From NCBI RefSeq assembly GCF_014697625.1, contig NZ_JACJSG010000036.1:23864-87863 (forward strand): a stretch of 64,000 bases of DNA, written 5' to 3'. Position 1 is the stretch's first letter. Each line of letters begins with the position of its first letter. Shown here piece by piece: positions 17,294-27,187 of this stretch. The notes below the pieces were generated by a model. It did no database searches. It had not been told where the DNA came from and was given only the letters and a program-made list of their open reading frames with translations. Position numbers and translations under genes: made by a program. Source of the DNA: Anabaena azotica FACHB-119 (GTDB lineage: Bacteria > Cyanobacteriota > Cyanobacteriia > Cyanobacteriales > Nostocaceae).

Positions 17294-20257
17294 CTACCTC
17301 TTGGCTGTTTGTGGGAATTTGGTACGTAATTCTGCCCATGTTACGCCTGCAAGACTAGGAAGGACTATATCAGCTGCACCAACACGTTCAACGGGGCCGA
17401 GTCCTATTGCCCACATCCCGCCTGCTTTTGCAGCTTCAACACCTGCTTTTGCATCTTCTACAACTACACATTGTTGTGGTTGTAAGCCTAACTGATGGGC
17501 AGCATAGAGAAACAAATCGGGTGCTGGCTTGGGTTTTTGGACACTGTATCCATCAACAATTGCATCTACTTTATCAGCAATTCCCAGCCGTTCAATCACT
17601 GTTTTGGCATTTTTGCTACCCGAACCTATAGCAATTTTAATTCCCGCTTGCCGCAGTTCATTTAAAAGTGCGATCGCCCCCGGTAACAAATCTTGGGATG
17701 TAATATGTTGAATCAGTTCTACATAGTAACGATTTTTCCGTTCCATCATCTCCTCAATTTGTGCCTCTGAATAAGTCCTATCCCCAATAATCAACATCAA
17801 GGAAGCACGACGAGACACACCCCGCAAAGCCTCGTTAGCCTGACGGTTAAAAGGTATACCTTCCTCATCAGCCAGTTTTTGCCAAGCTTGATAATGATAT
17901 TCTGCTGTATCCGTTAATACCCCATCTAGGTCGAAGATAAAGCCGCGAATGTCGGGAGTGGGGGGAGATGGGGGAGTGGGGGGAGAGGGGGGAGATGGGG
18001 GAGAAATTATTAACTCCTGCCTCCTATCCCCAGTACCCAGTCCCCTATCACCAGTCCCCTCCCTAGACAAATCAAACTGATACCAATGCCCGCGCCAATG
18101 TAGCTGAAACTTTAGGCTTGTCCAAGTTGGGGGTAAATGGGGGTTGGCGATGGGGCCTTGTTCGGTGAGTTGAATACCACCGAAGCCAAAAATTACAGCT
18201 TGCCAAATACCGCCAGCACTTGCCCCGTGAATACCGTCGTTGGCGTTACCTCTTCTATCTTCTAAGTCAACCATCAGCGCCTGTATAAATCTTTCGTAGG
18301 CGGTGGTAGATTTCCCTAAATCTGCGGCGAGGATGGCATGAATTGCCGGGCCTAGTGATGAACCATAGGTGATATCAGTGCGGGGTGCGTAATAATTCCA
18401 GTTGGTGGCTAAGGCTTTTTCGTTGTAAGGAAACTCGGCTGATGGGCGCATCAGGTATAGTAGCATTAAAACATCTGGTTGCTTGAGGACTTGGTACTGG
18501 TTAGCCTCTTCAATACCCAGAATGGTTTGCATGGAACGCTGGCGTGGTTCGTAGTCTTGTAAGTTAATATCTTTAAGTTGGAAAAATCCCTCAAATTGTT
18601 CGATTAATCCTGTTGAAGAGTCGTAGAAAAGGCAGATTTTTTTGATGATATCTTGCCAGCGTCTTTCTAACTCTGAAGTCAGTTCTAACTTATCTTCCAG
18701 TTTCCTAGCCTGTTCGGGAAAGTTACGACCTAACCAATCATAAACTTTCACCGCCTTTTCTAGATGCCATTGCACCATGCGGTTGGTGAAGCTGTTGTTA
18801 TGGACAAACTCGTGGTATTCATCCGCACCAATCACGCCACGGATTTCATAGCGATCGCCTTGCTTGTTATACTCAACTCGACTACTCCAAAAAATAGCCG
18901 CATCTAGGAGAATTTCCGCACCATAATCGCGCATCCATTCATCGTCCCCTGTAACCTGCCAATATTGCCAGACAGCATAAGCAATATCTGCACTGTTATG
19001 AATTTCGCGATCGCGGCACCAAATACGCACATCTTCGCCATAATAATCATCAGGCAAAGCCCAACGCGGCGTAACTTCATCCCCAGTATCAGCACTTTCC
19101 CAAGCATACATCGCCCCCTTAAACCCGTAATGATTGGCTTTACGTCGCGCCCCGTTGATGGTATGATAGCGGTAGGTGAGTAAGTTCTTGGCTATAGCTG
19201 GTTGGGTAAATGTGAAACAAGGCAGAATGAAAATTTCCGTATCCCAAAAAACATGACCGCGATAGCCAAAGCCGGAAAGGGTTTTCGCGGGGATACTCAC
19301 CTTATCATCATGGAATGGGGCGGCAATTAGCAGTTGAAACAGGTTATAGCGGACAGCAAAAGCGGCTGTAGGATCACCTTCTATATGAATGTCGCTTTTT
19401 TGCCAAACTTCATCCCAAGCTTGCTTATTAGCTGTGAGTAAGGTTGTGTAGTCGCTTAATTGTGCAAGTTTTTCCTGAGCGGCGGTGACTGGTTGATTTA
19501 TCTCCCGTGAAGTAAATACCGTCACCAACTTTTCAACGGTGATGGTTTGTTGAGAGGTAGCGACAAAACTGGCGCTGATAGTGGGATAACCAGGGACGAT
19601 GCTCACTTGTAACGTTGCCTCTGCACCTGATATAGTCATTTTAGCCGCCATACCGATTTCAATTTGGCTTCCACGGGTACGACTTTGCAACCAAACACCT
19701 TGATTAGTTTTACCTTGATCTAATCCTTCCCAATGATTGAAACCTTGATTTTCTGCATAGCCGTTGATACTCGCTTGAATTTCGATTGTGCAATCACTAT
19801 CATGTGGCGTTAACTGGCAACGCTGCCCTAATATGTGCTGGTCTGCTAAACTAGCGAAGCGTTCAAAGTGGATATCAATAATCTTACCACTGGGACTGCG
19901 CCAACGTAGCGAACGACTCAGCAAACCTTGGCTGACATCAAGCCGACGTTCGTATTGTAATACTTCCCCCTCATCCATACGGAAGCGATCGCCATTAATC
20001 ACAATCATCAACGGCAACCAATCAGGGCAATTAGCCAATTCCGTGTAAACTACAGGTACATCATCATACACCCCATGAATAAAAGTAGCTGGTACACCAC
20101 GAGCATGACCCTCTTCTAAGCTACCCCTTGTACCTAAATAGCCGTTACCGATAGTAAAGACAGTACCTCTAGAGTGCAACTGCTCAGGATTAAACTTAGT
20201 TTCAGTTAATATCCAATCTTGATAAATAAAATCACGAGAAGGACATTGTGTATTCAT
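17294..20257 (-). CDS. GH65 disaccharide phosphorylase fused to beta-phosphoglucomutase
   Basis: A 987-residue fusion. Residues 1-732 form a glycoside hydrolase family 65 phosphorylase (FTIGNGYLGTRGS near 35-46; catalytic acid E480 in GADEYHEF), of the kojibiose/trehalose/maltose/nigerose type that releases beta-glucose-1-phosphate from an alpha-linked disaccharide. Residues 770-987 form a complete beta-phosphoglucomutase (FDLDGVLTD, nucleophile D776; GSGSKNAKT; VVEDAKAG) that would convert that product to glucose-6-phosphate. The 37-residue linker (733-769) is encoded by intergenic-type tandem repeats. Sucrose synthase lies just upstream on the same strand, about 120 bp away. Exact disaccharide unknown. 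Confidence 0.9.
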   Translation of the reverse strand: MNTQCPSRDFIYQDWILTETKFNPEQLHSRGTVFTIGNGYLGTRGSLEEGHARGVPATFIHGVYDDVPVVYTELANCPDWLPLMIVINGDRFRMDEGEVLQYERRLDVSQGLLSRSLRWRSPSGKIIDIHFERFASLADQHILGQRCQLTPHDSDCTIEIQASINGYAENQGFNHWEGLDQGKTNQGVWLQSRTRGSQIEIGMAAKMTISGAEATLQVSIVPGYPTISASFVATSQQTITVEKLVTVFTSREINQPVTAAQEKLAQLSDYTTLLTANKQAWDEVWQKSDIHIEGDPTAAFAVRYNLFQLLIAAPFHDDKVSIPAKTLSGFGYRGHVFWDTEIFILPCFTFTQPAIAKNLLTYRYHTINGARRKANHYGFKGAMYAWESADTGDEVTPRWALPDDYYGEDVRIWCRDREIHNSADIAYAVWQYWQVTGDDEWMRDYGAEILLDAAIFWSSRVEYNKQGDRYEIRGVIGADEYHEFVHNNSFTNRMVQWHLEKAVKVYDWLGRNFPEQARKLEDKLELTSELERRWQDIIKKICLFYDSSTGLIEQFEGFFQLKDINLQDYEPRQRSMQTILGIEEANQYQVLKQPDVLMLLYLMRPSAEFPYNEKALATNWNYYAPRTDITYGSSLGPAIHAILAADLGKSTTAYERFIQALMVDLEDRRGNANDGIHGASAGGIWQAVIFGFGGIQLTEQGPIANPHLPPTWTSLKFQLHWRGHWYQFDLSREGTGDRGLGTGDRRQELIISPPSPPSPPTPPSPPTPDIRGFIFDLDGVLTDTAEYHYQAWQKLADEEGIPFNRQANEALRGVSRRASLMLIIGDRTYSEAQIEEMMERKNRYYVELIQHITSQDLLPGAIALLNELRQAGIKIAIGSGSKNAKTVIERLGIADKVDAIVDGYSVQKPKPAPDLFLYAAHQLGLQPQQCVVVEDAKAGVEAAKAGGMWAIGLGPVERVGAADIVLPSLAGVTWAELRTKFPQTAKR
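17951..18061 (-). repeat. Repeat-encoded linker of the GH65-PGM fusion
   Basis: Two repeat types in the coding sequence: purine-rich GGGGGAGATGG/GGGGAGTGG units (about 17955-18000) and CCCCAGT-type units (about 18018-18060). On the coding strand they give EGTGDRGLGTGDRR and then SPPSPPTPPSPPTP. The same units occur between genes elsewhere in the window. Confidence 0.82.
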
Positions 20258-20263
20258 AGTGGT

Positions 20264-20372
20264 TGACAGGTGACAGGTGACAGGGGACAGGGGACAGTTA
20301 TCAGTTATCAGTTATCAGTTATCAGTTATCAGTTATCAGTTATCAGTTATCAGTTATCAGTTGACCAATGAC
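20264..20372. repeat. Heptamer arrays (CAGGTGA, AGTTATC)
   Basis: GACAGGT units followed by about twelve AGTTATC units, then ACTAATG units that reach into the susA stop codon. They fill almost the whole spacer between the GH65-PGM gene and susA. Confidence 0.88.
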
Positions 20373-20378
20373 TAATGA

Positions 20379-22790
20379 CTAATGCCCCATATGCTTTGCT
20401 AAAATTTGCTCGGCTCTGGGTTTATAAATTAGGTGAAATAGACTTTCCATATATCTCACTCTAGCTTCAGTTTTTTCAGGGGACACAAAATTCCAGAAGC
20501 TGTAGATTTTTGTTAGTGCTAGTAATTGACTAGTGTGTAACTGCCAATTATATTTTTGATGAATGCGTTGACTCATCCATTGAGATACTTCTTCCCAATG
20601 TTCTGGGTGAGTATCGCACTGTTGGAAAAATGCCAAAATTTTCTTAGCTGTACCTTCTAAGTCTGTGGGATTAATTTGAAATCCATCATCTCGATCCTCT
20701 AGAATTTCACAAGAACCACCAAACTTAGTGGTGAAAGTAGGTAAGCCGGAAATCATCGCTTCTAAGATGCTACGCCCAAAGGCTTCAAAAAGGGCAAAAT
20801 GGACATAAATTCCCCGATAGTCAGCAACTAAACGATAAGCTTCACCTACTTCCTTGTTAGTCAGTCGTAGCCCCAGCCAGCGAATATGTCCATGCAGATG
20901 ATAATGATTAATAATGTCGTAAAGCTTTTGAATTTCCCTGGCTTCTTCTGGGTTAGTTTTCTCATCTAAATTTAACTTACTAGTAAGCAGAATTAAATTG
21001 CAGCGTTCCTGTAATTCCTGACTTTTGCCAAAGCATTCAGCCAAGCCAGTGAGATTTTTAATTGAGGTGATAGGCGTAACAGCAAAGATAGGTGGTTTAT
21101 GTGGCTGGTCTAAATGACCGAAAATGTGTGAGTCTTGACGGTGAAATAGTAAATCTTGGACGTTGTTAGTTAGATGAGAGTTTCTGTCTGCTTGGCTATA
21201 GGGAAAGAAAACTTGCTCATTTACCCCTGGCGGAACCATGTTAAATTTAGGATTAAACAAGTCAATCCCATCGACTACATGATATAAATGAGGCATGGTG
21301 AAAAACTTGTAAGACTCATACTGTCCTACGCTGTCGGGTGTGCCGAAAATTTCTTGATAGGTTGAGGTGATAATAAAATCAGCCGCATTCATAGTAATTA
21401 AATCGGCGGTGAATTGAACAGAAAAATGGTAATGTTCTTCAAAGTTTTGCCAATATAAATTACTAAATAAATGTTTCGGTTTTTCTAAAGAATGGGCGAT
21501 GTTGCAGTGAGTAACTTTTAAACGACGGGCAAGCAGAAAAGCCACTAAATTACCATCGCTATAGTTACCGATAATTAAATTTGGTTTACCTTGAAATTGG
21601 GCTAATATTTGTTTTTCTGCATCTAATGCAAAGGTTTCTAAATAAGGCCAGATTTCCAATTTGGATATCCAATTGTCTGTAATTTCGGGATTAAATTGTC
21701 CAAAAGGTACTCGTAAAATCCAAGCATTATCTGTATCTTGTAATTTTTCTAAGCGTAGGTTACAATAAGTTCCTTCGCAATTGGGGATGAGGCGGGTAAG
21801 AATAATTATGTGGGGTTGAATACCCAAAACTTCCAATCCCGCCAGTTTAATCTCTTGCTGTAGTTTATTTTCTAAACTCCGCGCTTGTTCTATCACGTAG
21901 ATGACCTGACCCAAGGTTTCATCCCGTCCAATGACATCTTCTTGCGCTACCCAACCGTGAATAGAGACAAGGACGACACGGAAGACAGCCGGAACACGGG
22001 CAACAAATGCTTCTAAAATGGCAGGTTGGGGGCTATCTATCAGTCTATCTAACAGGTTGAGAGTTTCCAGAATACGCCCGGCTGTATTACCCCACCCTGG
22101 TTCAAAGCCGAGTTTTTGCAGGTCAATATAAAACTTTTCGTAGGGTTCTTCCGGGTGTAACCCAGACAAGAATTTAATTGCTTGATGAATTTGTTTAGCT
22201 AAGTCGATACCTGAAGGAATAGCATCCCCAATCATCAAGTTAATACCATCATAATTTAATCCACGTAATGCTAGATACAGTAACTCGACCCAATAATGGG
22301 GGTCAGCCTGCATCTGACTACACAGATAACGGTTGAGGAAGGCTAAACCTTGACCGACGTTTCTAGAGTCGCTAATACTGGGGGAAGCTTCGTAAAATGA
22401 ACTGAGGTCAATTTCGAGAATATTGGGTTCGGAGGCGTTAACTAGGCGATCGCTCACATCTAGTAAAGCCTGGGGTGGCATAAAATCAAACTGGGTAAAG
22501 TCTGATGTTAGCCGCCATACCTCTTGGTGGGCAATTTTCGGACGCACTACAAACCATATACTATCCTCTGCCAAAATGATTTCGTGGGTGTATTGAATTA
22601 GTTTGCCCACCGAGGAAGAGTGATAAAAATATGTAGGCTTTTGGGCTTGGTGACAGTATTGAGAAAAAGCTTGTAGGATCTCATTTCTCAGGAAGTAACG
22701 CTTACCTGAACCATCTAATGCAAATATCAACTTTTGTAAAGCCGCTTTTTCCTCACTGTTAGCCAAAATAGGGTGAAATAGTTCGTGCAT
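20379..22790 (-). CDS. susA: Sucrose synthase
   Basis: An 803-residue sucrose synthase, which reversibly converts sucrose plus a nucleoside diphosphate to fructose plus NDP-glucose in the cytoplasm. The length matches the roughly 806 residues usual for the enzyme. The GT-B donor site has the FEAFGRSILEA (E-X7-E) signature and the GT4-like VTPITSIKNLTGL segment, in place of the GGRV-type loop wording of some homologues. In filamentous cyanobacteria SusA cleaves sucrose. Start: ATG at 22790 with AGGA upstream is preferred over GTG two codons earlier. The TAG stop lies inside a CATTAGT repeat unit. Confidence 0.93.
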   Translation of the reverse strand: MHELFHPILANSEEKAALQKLIFALDGSGKRYFLRNEILQAFSQYCHQAQKPTYFYHSSSVGKLIQYTHEIILAEDSIWFVVRPKIAHQEVWRLTSDFTQFDFMPPQALLDVSDRLVNASEPNILEIDLSSFYEASPSISDSRNVGQGLAFLNRYLCSQMQADPHYWVELLYLALRGLNYDGINLMIGDAIPSGIDLAKQIHQAIKFLSGLHPEEPYEKFYIDLQKLGFEPGWGNTAGRILETLNLLDRLIDSPQPAILEAFVARVPAVFRVVLVSIHGWVAQEDVIGRDETLGQVIYVIEQARSLENKLQQEIKLAGLEVLGIQPHIIILTRLIPNCEGTYCNLRLEKLQDTDNAWILRVPFGQFNPEITDNWISKLEIWPYLETFALDAEKQILAQFQGKPNLIIGNYSDGNLVAFLLARRLKVTHCNIAHSLEKPKHLFSNLYWQNFEEHYHFSVQFTADLITMNAADFIITSTYQEIFGTPDSVGQYESYKFFTMPHLYHVVDGIDLFNPKFNMVPPGVNEQVFFPYSQADRNSHLTNNVQDLLFHRQDSHIFGHLDQPHKPPIFAVTPITSIKNLTGLAECFGKSQELQERCNLILLTSKLNLDEKTNPEEAREIQKLYDIINHYHLHGHIRWLGLRLTNKEVGEAYRLVADYRGIYVHFALFEAFGRSILEAMISGLPTFTTKFGGSCEILEDRDDGFQINPTDLEGTAKKILAFFQQCDTHPEHWEEVSQWMSQRIHQKYNWQLHTSQLLALTKIYSFWNFVSPEKTEARVRYMESLFHLIYKPRAEQILAKHMGH

Positions 22791-22796
22791 GACCAC

Positions 22797-23471
22797 TTTC
22801 CTAACTCTAGCTGGGTCACGACCTCATTTTCTCTCTTCAACAACTGTATAGTAGGGAATAGGTAACAGGTTACAGGGGACAGGTTACAGGCTTAAAAGCT
22901 GCTGTCTATAAAGATTTGACGATTTATCAATTCCTAACCTATGTGACTACTGCTGTAATTCTCAATCATCAATGTAGAGGTACATTACCCTTGTTGACCC
23001 TTGTATGGTAGATAGCCGTTAACGCTTCTGCCTTCTAGCTAGAGGATGAGAGTTAGTTGACAGTTGACAGTTATCAGTTATCAGTTATCAGTTGTCAGTT
23101 ATCATTAGTTTCTTTCCCCTTTCCCCCTTTCCCCTTTCCCCCTTCCCCTTTCCCCCTTTCCCTTTCCCCCTTCCCCAATCACTCACATCTTAAATATTTA
23201 GATAAAATTATTGTCAATTAAGGCATAATCGAGCAGTTTTTGTTATGCTGGACTAGACAATTTAAAATTTTTGAGCGCTAATTATAACGCAATACTAGTT
23301 AATTTGACAAGCTAAAATTTCGATACAATTAGTCTTGTTATCTACCCAAAGATTAATTAGGCGATCGCACTCAAAAATTGATATTTTTTTTAATGTAGAG
23401 GGTCAACGAGCTGTGCAACCAATTGTTTAGCTACGTTGGATCACAATATTGCTCACATTCCAATTTTATTT
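22797..23471. other. Repeat-rich intergenic region
   Basis: Contains ACAGGTT/GACAGGT units (about 22863-22890), GTTGACA/AGTTATC units (23055-23105) and a long TTTCCCC polypyrimidine tract (about 23112-23175). The rest (23180-23471) is AT-rich leader of the next gene. No gene or RNA recognised. Confidence 0.6.
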
Positions 23472-23924
23472 ATGACTCATCATCTACCCGACACCAAAAT
23501 CCCAGCACCCTGTATTGTTAACGCGGGTATCATTGTTAACAAGATAGACATGAAGCGCTTATTAGCTGACTTAGGTCGAGTCCGCTACATCTACACCCAA
23601 GAAGGTAAGTTACTGAGTGAGGGTGAAGGGGATGTGATGGAAGTATTTGTTAACCCAAAAAGGTCTACCTTAGTGGCTAACAGTTCACTTTATCTCAATG
23701 TTGCCAGCTTTGATTATCTGGAATTGAAACAGTCACCCCAAAAAGAAACTTTTTTTGATTTAATGCAGGAAGGTACTTGTTTGCGGTTGATTCCTTTATC
23801 TACACCCATACAAGAACGTCGAGAGCGCAATTGGAATGTAAGCGCGATCGAGGCGATGATGGAAGAAGTCTTGGCGGCTAGATGGGACGCAGAAATTGAT
23901 GATGACTGTGGCGATGCTTTTTAA
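23472..23924 (+). CDS. Conserved hypothetical protein
   Basis: A 150-residue soluble protein from ATG 23472. A TTG 12 codons upstream (23436) is an alternative. Residues about 15-80 (IVNAGIIVNKIDMKRLLADLGRVRYIY...EGDVMEVFVNP) look like a compact beta-rich fold, and the C-terminus is acidic (WDAEIDDDCGDAF). I do not recognise the family. It is a single-gene unit with AT-rich flanks. Confidence 0.6.
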   Translation: MTHHLPDTKIPAPCIVNAGIIVNKIDMKRLLADLGRVRYIYTQEGKLLSEGEGDVMEVFVNPKRSTLVANSSLYLNVASFDYLELKQSPQKETFFDLMQEGTCLRLIPLSTPIQERRERNWNVSAIEAMMEEVLAARWDAEIDDDCGDAF

Positions 23925-24144
23925 TCACCGACCACTTTATACAGATTTAAATTTTGGATGAAAATTGTTTTCTGTGTCTGGGTTGTATTAATTAATCCAT
24001 CTGTTGCACTTATTTGGGTAATTGGTCTTACTTGTAATTAATAAAACCAACAAGTAGAGAGCCGATATATGGTATATCTACAGGGCTAGTATTTAAGGAA
24101 ATCAACCGCTTTCATGTTTGACTGTGGTTTTTTTTGATGTTTAA

Positions 24145-24567
24145 TTATCTCAGTCTGAGTGTATAATCGTAGTTATCTGGGGAAACTACCTGATAAAAAC
24201 TCTTGGGAATCATATTTGTACCACATTCTCCATCAGCATTCTCAATTCGGAAAGGTTTTTGCTGAACACAAAATATACTCGTTTTTCTCCCTTCTAATTC
24301 CCAAGGCTGCCAATCTTGATCAGAGGCATAGATGTAGGCAGGAACCTTTCTCATATCACCTATAAGAATTGTTTCACACTGACCAGGATTGATGTGAGTC
24401 CAGCCACTAGTTATCCAATCACCTCCAGAATACCAAGCTTTAGCAACAAAAGCCTTATCAGTTGAGCGACTACAAACAATTAAATCGGCTTTAGCTTCAG
24501 GTGCAACGCTGATCACCATTGGTAAAGATAATAAGCCAGAAATTAACAGGGAATTGACTACTTTCAT
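24145..24567 (-). CDS. Secreted DUF1036-like protein
   Basis: A 140-residue protein with an N-terminal signal peptide (about 1-27, likely cleavage after AKA in EAKADLI). The mature part has an even number of cysteines (VCSRS, QCETI, FCVQQ, ECGTN), suggesting disulphides. The W-rich pattern AKAWYSGGDWITSGWTHINPGQC resembles DUF1036 exported proteins. Expected location is the periplasm or cell surface; function unknown. It lies alone. Confidence 0.72.
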   Translation of the reverse strand: MKVVNSLLISGLLSLPMVISVAPEAKADLIVCSRSTDKAFVAKAWYSGGDWITSGWTHINPGQCETILIGDMRKVPAYIYASDQDWQPWELEGRKTSIFCVQQKPFRIENADGECGTNMIPKSFYQVVSPDNYDYTLRLR

Positions 24568-24867
24568 TGTTGGTTGTGAAATACTCTTTGGTTTTGATAA
24601 GCGCTAGAATGCAATTAATTACCCAAGATTTGAGATACAAATATTGAGCAGTATAAATCCTCCCTGCTGGACGCTACAGAAGTTGCAGACAACATCTGTA
24701 TTCCTTAATCAGTTAATAACTGACCCTGGGAGTTAGGTAATTAATTGTGATCTATTTAGTTGATTCATAGTTATATCCACGGCAAAATTTCTGGATTACG
24801 CAAACTTTAAAAAACTTAATGATTTAGCGATCGCGATCGCATTTGCTAAACCAATACATTTAGATAC

Positions 24868-25018
24868 AGGACTTACGCACCAAGGTTATCTGTTGAGACA
24901 GGGTGTAGGGGGGTAAGGGTGTAAGGGTGTAAGGGTTTTAAAGATTTACACCCCTATACCCCTATACCCCTATACCCTTGCCCAAACCCTTGATTTTTCG
25001 TTTTTATGCGTAAGTCCT
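24868..25018. repeat. AGGACTTACGCA-ended element with repeat-filled interior
   Basis: 151 bp between AGGACTTACGCA and TGCGTAAGTCCT. Its arms (CCAAGGTTATCTGTTGAGAC) match the element at 27928-28229, and the centre is an inverted array of GGGTGTAAG and CCCCTATAC units. It differs from the 122-bp copies only inside the termini. Confidence 0.75.
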
Positions 25019-25073
25019 AAGATAAAAATAATTAACCGCCGATACACGCCGATAAAGGCCGATAAGCACAGTA

Positions 25074-25139
25074 GTAGGGTGCGTCAGATGTGAAAAATCC
25101 TTGAATATGTACGAAATTATTGGGGCTGACGCACCCTAC
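25074..25139. repeat. TAGGGTGCGTCAG inverted-repeat element, intact
   Basis: A 66-bp hairpin-forming element with ends GTAGGGTGCGTCAG and CTGACGCACCCTAC. This intact copy shows what 16393-16610 looked like before insertion. Confidence 0.78.
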
Positions 25140-25309
25140 AGTTAGTTTGGTTATGACAGTTGCGTAAGTCCTAAAGTAATTAACCGCCGATACACGCCGA
25201 TAAGTCAAGATGTTTTCTCAGATACTTAAAGCCTTATCGCCCAGTCCCCAATCCCCAGTCCCCAGTCCCCTATATAATTAATCTTGCTTCATCACCTATT
25301 ACTTTTACC

Positions 25310-26437
25310 TTGAGTTCTATATTTTCTTTTCAATCTCTAGCTCGGTGTAGTCAAACAAAAGCTAGAGTCGGTGTATTTTCCACTCCCCACGGTATTGTGG
25401 AAACTCCCCGGTTTATGCCGGTGGGGACGCTGGCGAATGTGAAAACTGTTACCCCAGCCCAGCTTCAGGACACTGGGGCGCAGATGATTTTATCTAATAC
25501 TTATCATCTCCACCTGCAACCAGGGGAAGCCATTGTCGCTGGTGGTGGGGGTTTGCATAAATTTATGGGCTGGAATGGGCCGATACTTACCGACTCTGGT
25601 GGGTTTCAGGTTTTCAGCTTAAGCGAGATGCGGAAAATTAGCGAAGAAGGTGTAACTTTCCGTTCTCCCCACGATGGACAAATTATTAAGTTAACACCGG
25701 AACGCTCGATAGAGATTCAAAATACTTTAGGGGCTGATGTCATCATGGCTTTTGATGAATGTCCCCCCTACCCAGCTACTCGCCAAGAAGTAGAAGCGGC
25801 GACGGAACGAACTTACCGTTGGTTGGAACGTTGCATTAGCGCCCATCAGCGTCAGGATCAGGCTTTGTTTGGCATTGTCCAAGGGGGGGTATATTTGGAT
25901 TTACGGGCGAAGGCTGCTAATGCTTTGACGCAGTTTGATTTACCTGGATATGCTATCGGTGGTGTGAGTGTAGGGGAACCGCCGGAGTTGATGGCGCAAA
26001 TTGTCCAAGCCACAGCCCCATTGTTACCACCAGACAAACCCCGTTATTTGATGGGTGTGGGAACTTATCGGGAAATGGTAATTGCGATCGCCTCTGGTAT
26101 AGACTTATTTGATTGCGTTATTCCCACCCGTTGGGCGAGACATGGGACAGCAATGGTCAAAGGTGAACGTTGGAACTTAAAAAATGCTAAGTTTCGTGAA
26201 GATTTTACGCCAATGGATGAAACTTGCCCTTGTTATGCTTGCCAAAATTTTACTCGTGCTTACATCTCTCATTTAGTGCGATCGCAAGAAATTTTAGCTT
26301 ACACATTATTGAGCATTCATAATATTACCGAACTCATCCGTTTTACCCAAAAAATTCGTGAAGCAATATTAAGCGATCGCTTCCTTGAAGAATTTGGTCA
26401 CTGGTTAAACGCACCAGAGATAGGGACTGGGGACTAG
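25310..26437 (+). CDS. tgt: tRNA-guanine transglycosylase (queuine tRNA-ribosyltransferase)
   Basis: A 375-residue Tgt that exchanges guanine-34 of certain tRNAs for the queuosine precursor. Nucleophile and binding motifs are LTDSGGFQVFSL (active-site Asp), GGVSVGEP and DCVIPTRWARHGT, and the zinc site is CPCYACQNF with a later His. The frame opens at TTG (25310), giving the expected N-terminus (SIFSFQSLARCSQTKARVG); no usable ATG lies nearby. The last residues (EIGTGD) and the stop come from GGGACTGGGGACT repeats, so the native C-terminus may have been slightly changed. Confidence 0.95.
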   Translation: MSSIFSFQSLARCSQTKARVGVFSTPHGIVETPRFMPVGTLANVKTVTPAQLQDTGAQMILSNTYHLHLQPGEAIVAGGGGLHKFMGWNGPILTDSGGFQVFSLSEMRKISEEGVTFRSPHDGQIIKLTPERSIEIQNTLGADVIMAFDECPPYPATRQEVEAATERTYRWLERCISAHQRQDQALFGIVQGGVYLDLRAKAANALTQFDLPGYAIGGVSVGEPPELMAQIVQATAPLLPPDKPRYLMGVGTYREMVIAIASGIDLFDCVIPTRWARHGTAMVKGERWNLKNAKFREDFTPMDETCPCYACQNFTRAYISHLVRSQEILAYTLLSIHNITELIRFTQKIREAILSDRFLEEFGHWLNAPEIGTGD

Positions 26438-26689
26438 GGACTGGGAAATAATTGTTGAAATATGAAAAATATTAACGTAACGCGAAAGTCCCCACCCTCT
26501 CTGCGAGACGCTACGCGAACAACTTTCGTAGGGTGGGGATGAATAGCGCTTGACAACGATTGCATCTGGAATTCATTTTTCTTGGTAAAAACAAATTCCG
26601 GATGTATGACGAAACCCCAGGATTTTCTGATAGAATTGTTGGGTCTTTGCCACCAATGCCATAAGCGAAAACCAAGCTGTATAGGTAAG

Positions 26690-26837
26690 TGTAGCAAGAG
26701 AAAGATTTGGGTCTTGGGAACCAGGACTCCTGCCCTTGGAGGGAATGTCAGACCAAAAAAACTACGGAGTTTTTGAGGCTATCCCCGATGAATTGGGAAG
26801 CTCAGACTTCAGCCGTAGGCAAGTCTGAGTAGTTCAC
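26690..26837 (+). pseudogene. Probable remnant of an IS200/IS605-type tnpB 3' end
   Basis: About 150 bp. A short frame ending at 26776 reads LGTRTPALGGNVRPKKLRSF, reminiscent of TnpB C-termini. It is followed by a hairpin CTCAGACTT (26801-26809), loop CAGCCGTAGGC, AAGTCTGAG (26821-26829), then TAGTTCAC, like the right end of IS605-family elements. The catalytic core and TnpA are absent. It sits about 50 bp upstream of psbK. Assignment is by pattern memory only. Confidence 0.45.
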
Positions 26838-26888
26838 GATACTTCTCAATTATTAAACGCTGTGTTGGATTAGTGGATTTAAATAAAT

Positions 26889-27026
26889 ATGGAAGCAGCA
26901 CTCTTACTCGCAAAATTGCCTGAAGCTTACCAAATTTTCGACCCCTTGGTAGATGTTCTCCCTGTAATTCCCGTTTTCTTTTTATTGCTTGCTTTCGTAT
27001 GGCAAGCTGCTGTTGGATTTAGGTAA
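26889..27026 (+). CDS. psbK: Photosystem II reaction centre protein K
   Basis: A 45-residue single-span thylakoid membrane subunit of photosystem II. The precursor begins [19 protein letters not shown]; mature PsbK usually starts near KLPEAY. The conserved [29 protein letters not shown] helix is intact in two blocks. A rho-independent terminator follows 22 bases after the stop. Confidence 0.97.
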
Positions 27027-27047
27027 GTTAAGCTTTAACCAATCATT

Positions 27048-27078
27048 AGGACAGGTGTTTTACCTGTCCTATTTTTTA
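27048..27078 (+). terminator. Rho-independent terminator of psbK
   Basis: A perfect 9-bp stem AGGACAGGT/ACCTGTCCT with loop GTTTT, followed by ATTTTTTAT. It is placed directly after psbK. Confidence 0.88.
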
Positions 27079-27187
27079 TGTTTCTGCTCTGTTGATAATT
27101 CTTAATTTTTTGTAATAATTTGCATAAATTCAGTAATAATGTGTATATGGCTTGGGTAGCTTGCAGTTAACGAGGAATTAGGCAGTT

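Larger units (their letters stand above)
24568..25309. other. Repeat-rich spacer upstream of tgt
   Basis: Holds the leader of the DUF1036 gene, an AGGACTTACGCA-type element at 24868-25018 whose interior is GGGTGTAAG/CCCCTATAC repeats, CGCCGATA units near 25032-25060 and 25186-25202, a TAGGGTGCGTCAG element at 25074-25139, and CCCCAGT units at 25240-25270. No gene recognised. Confidence 0.65.
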
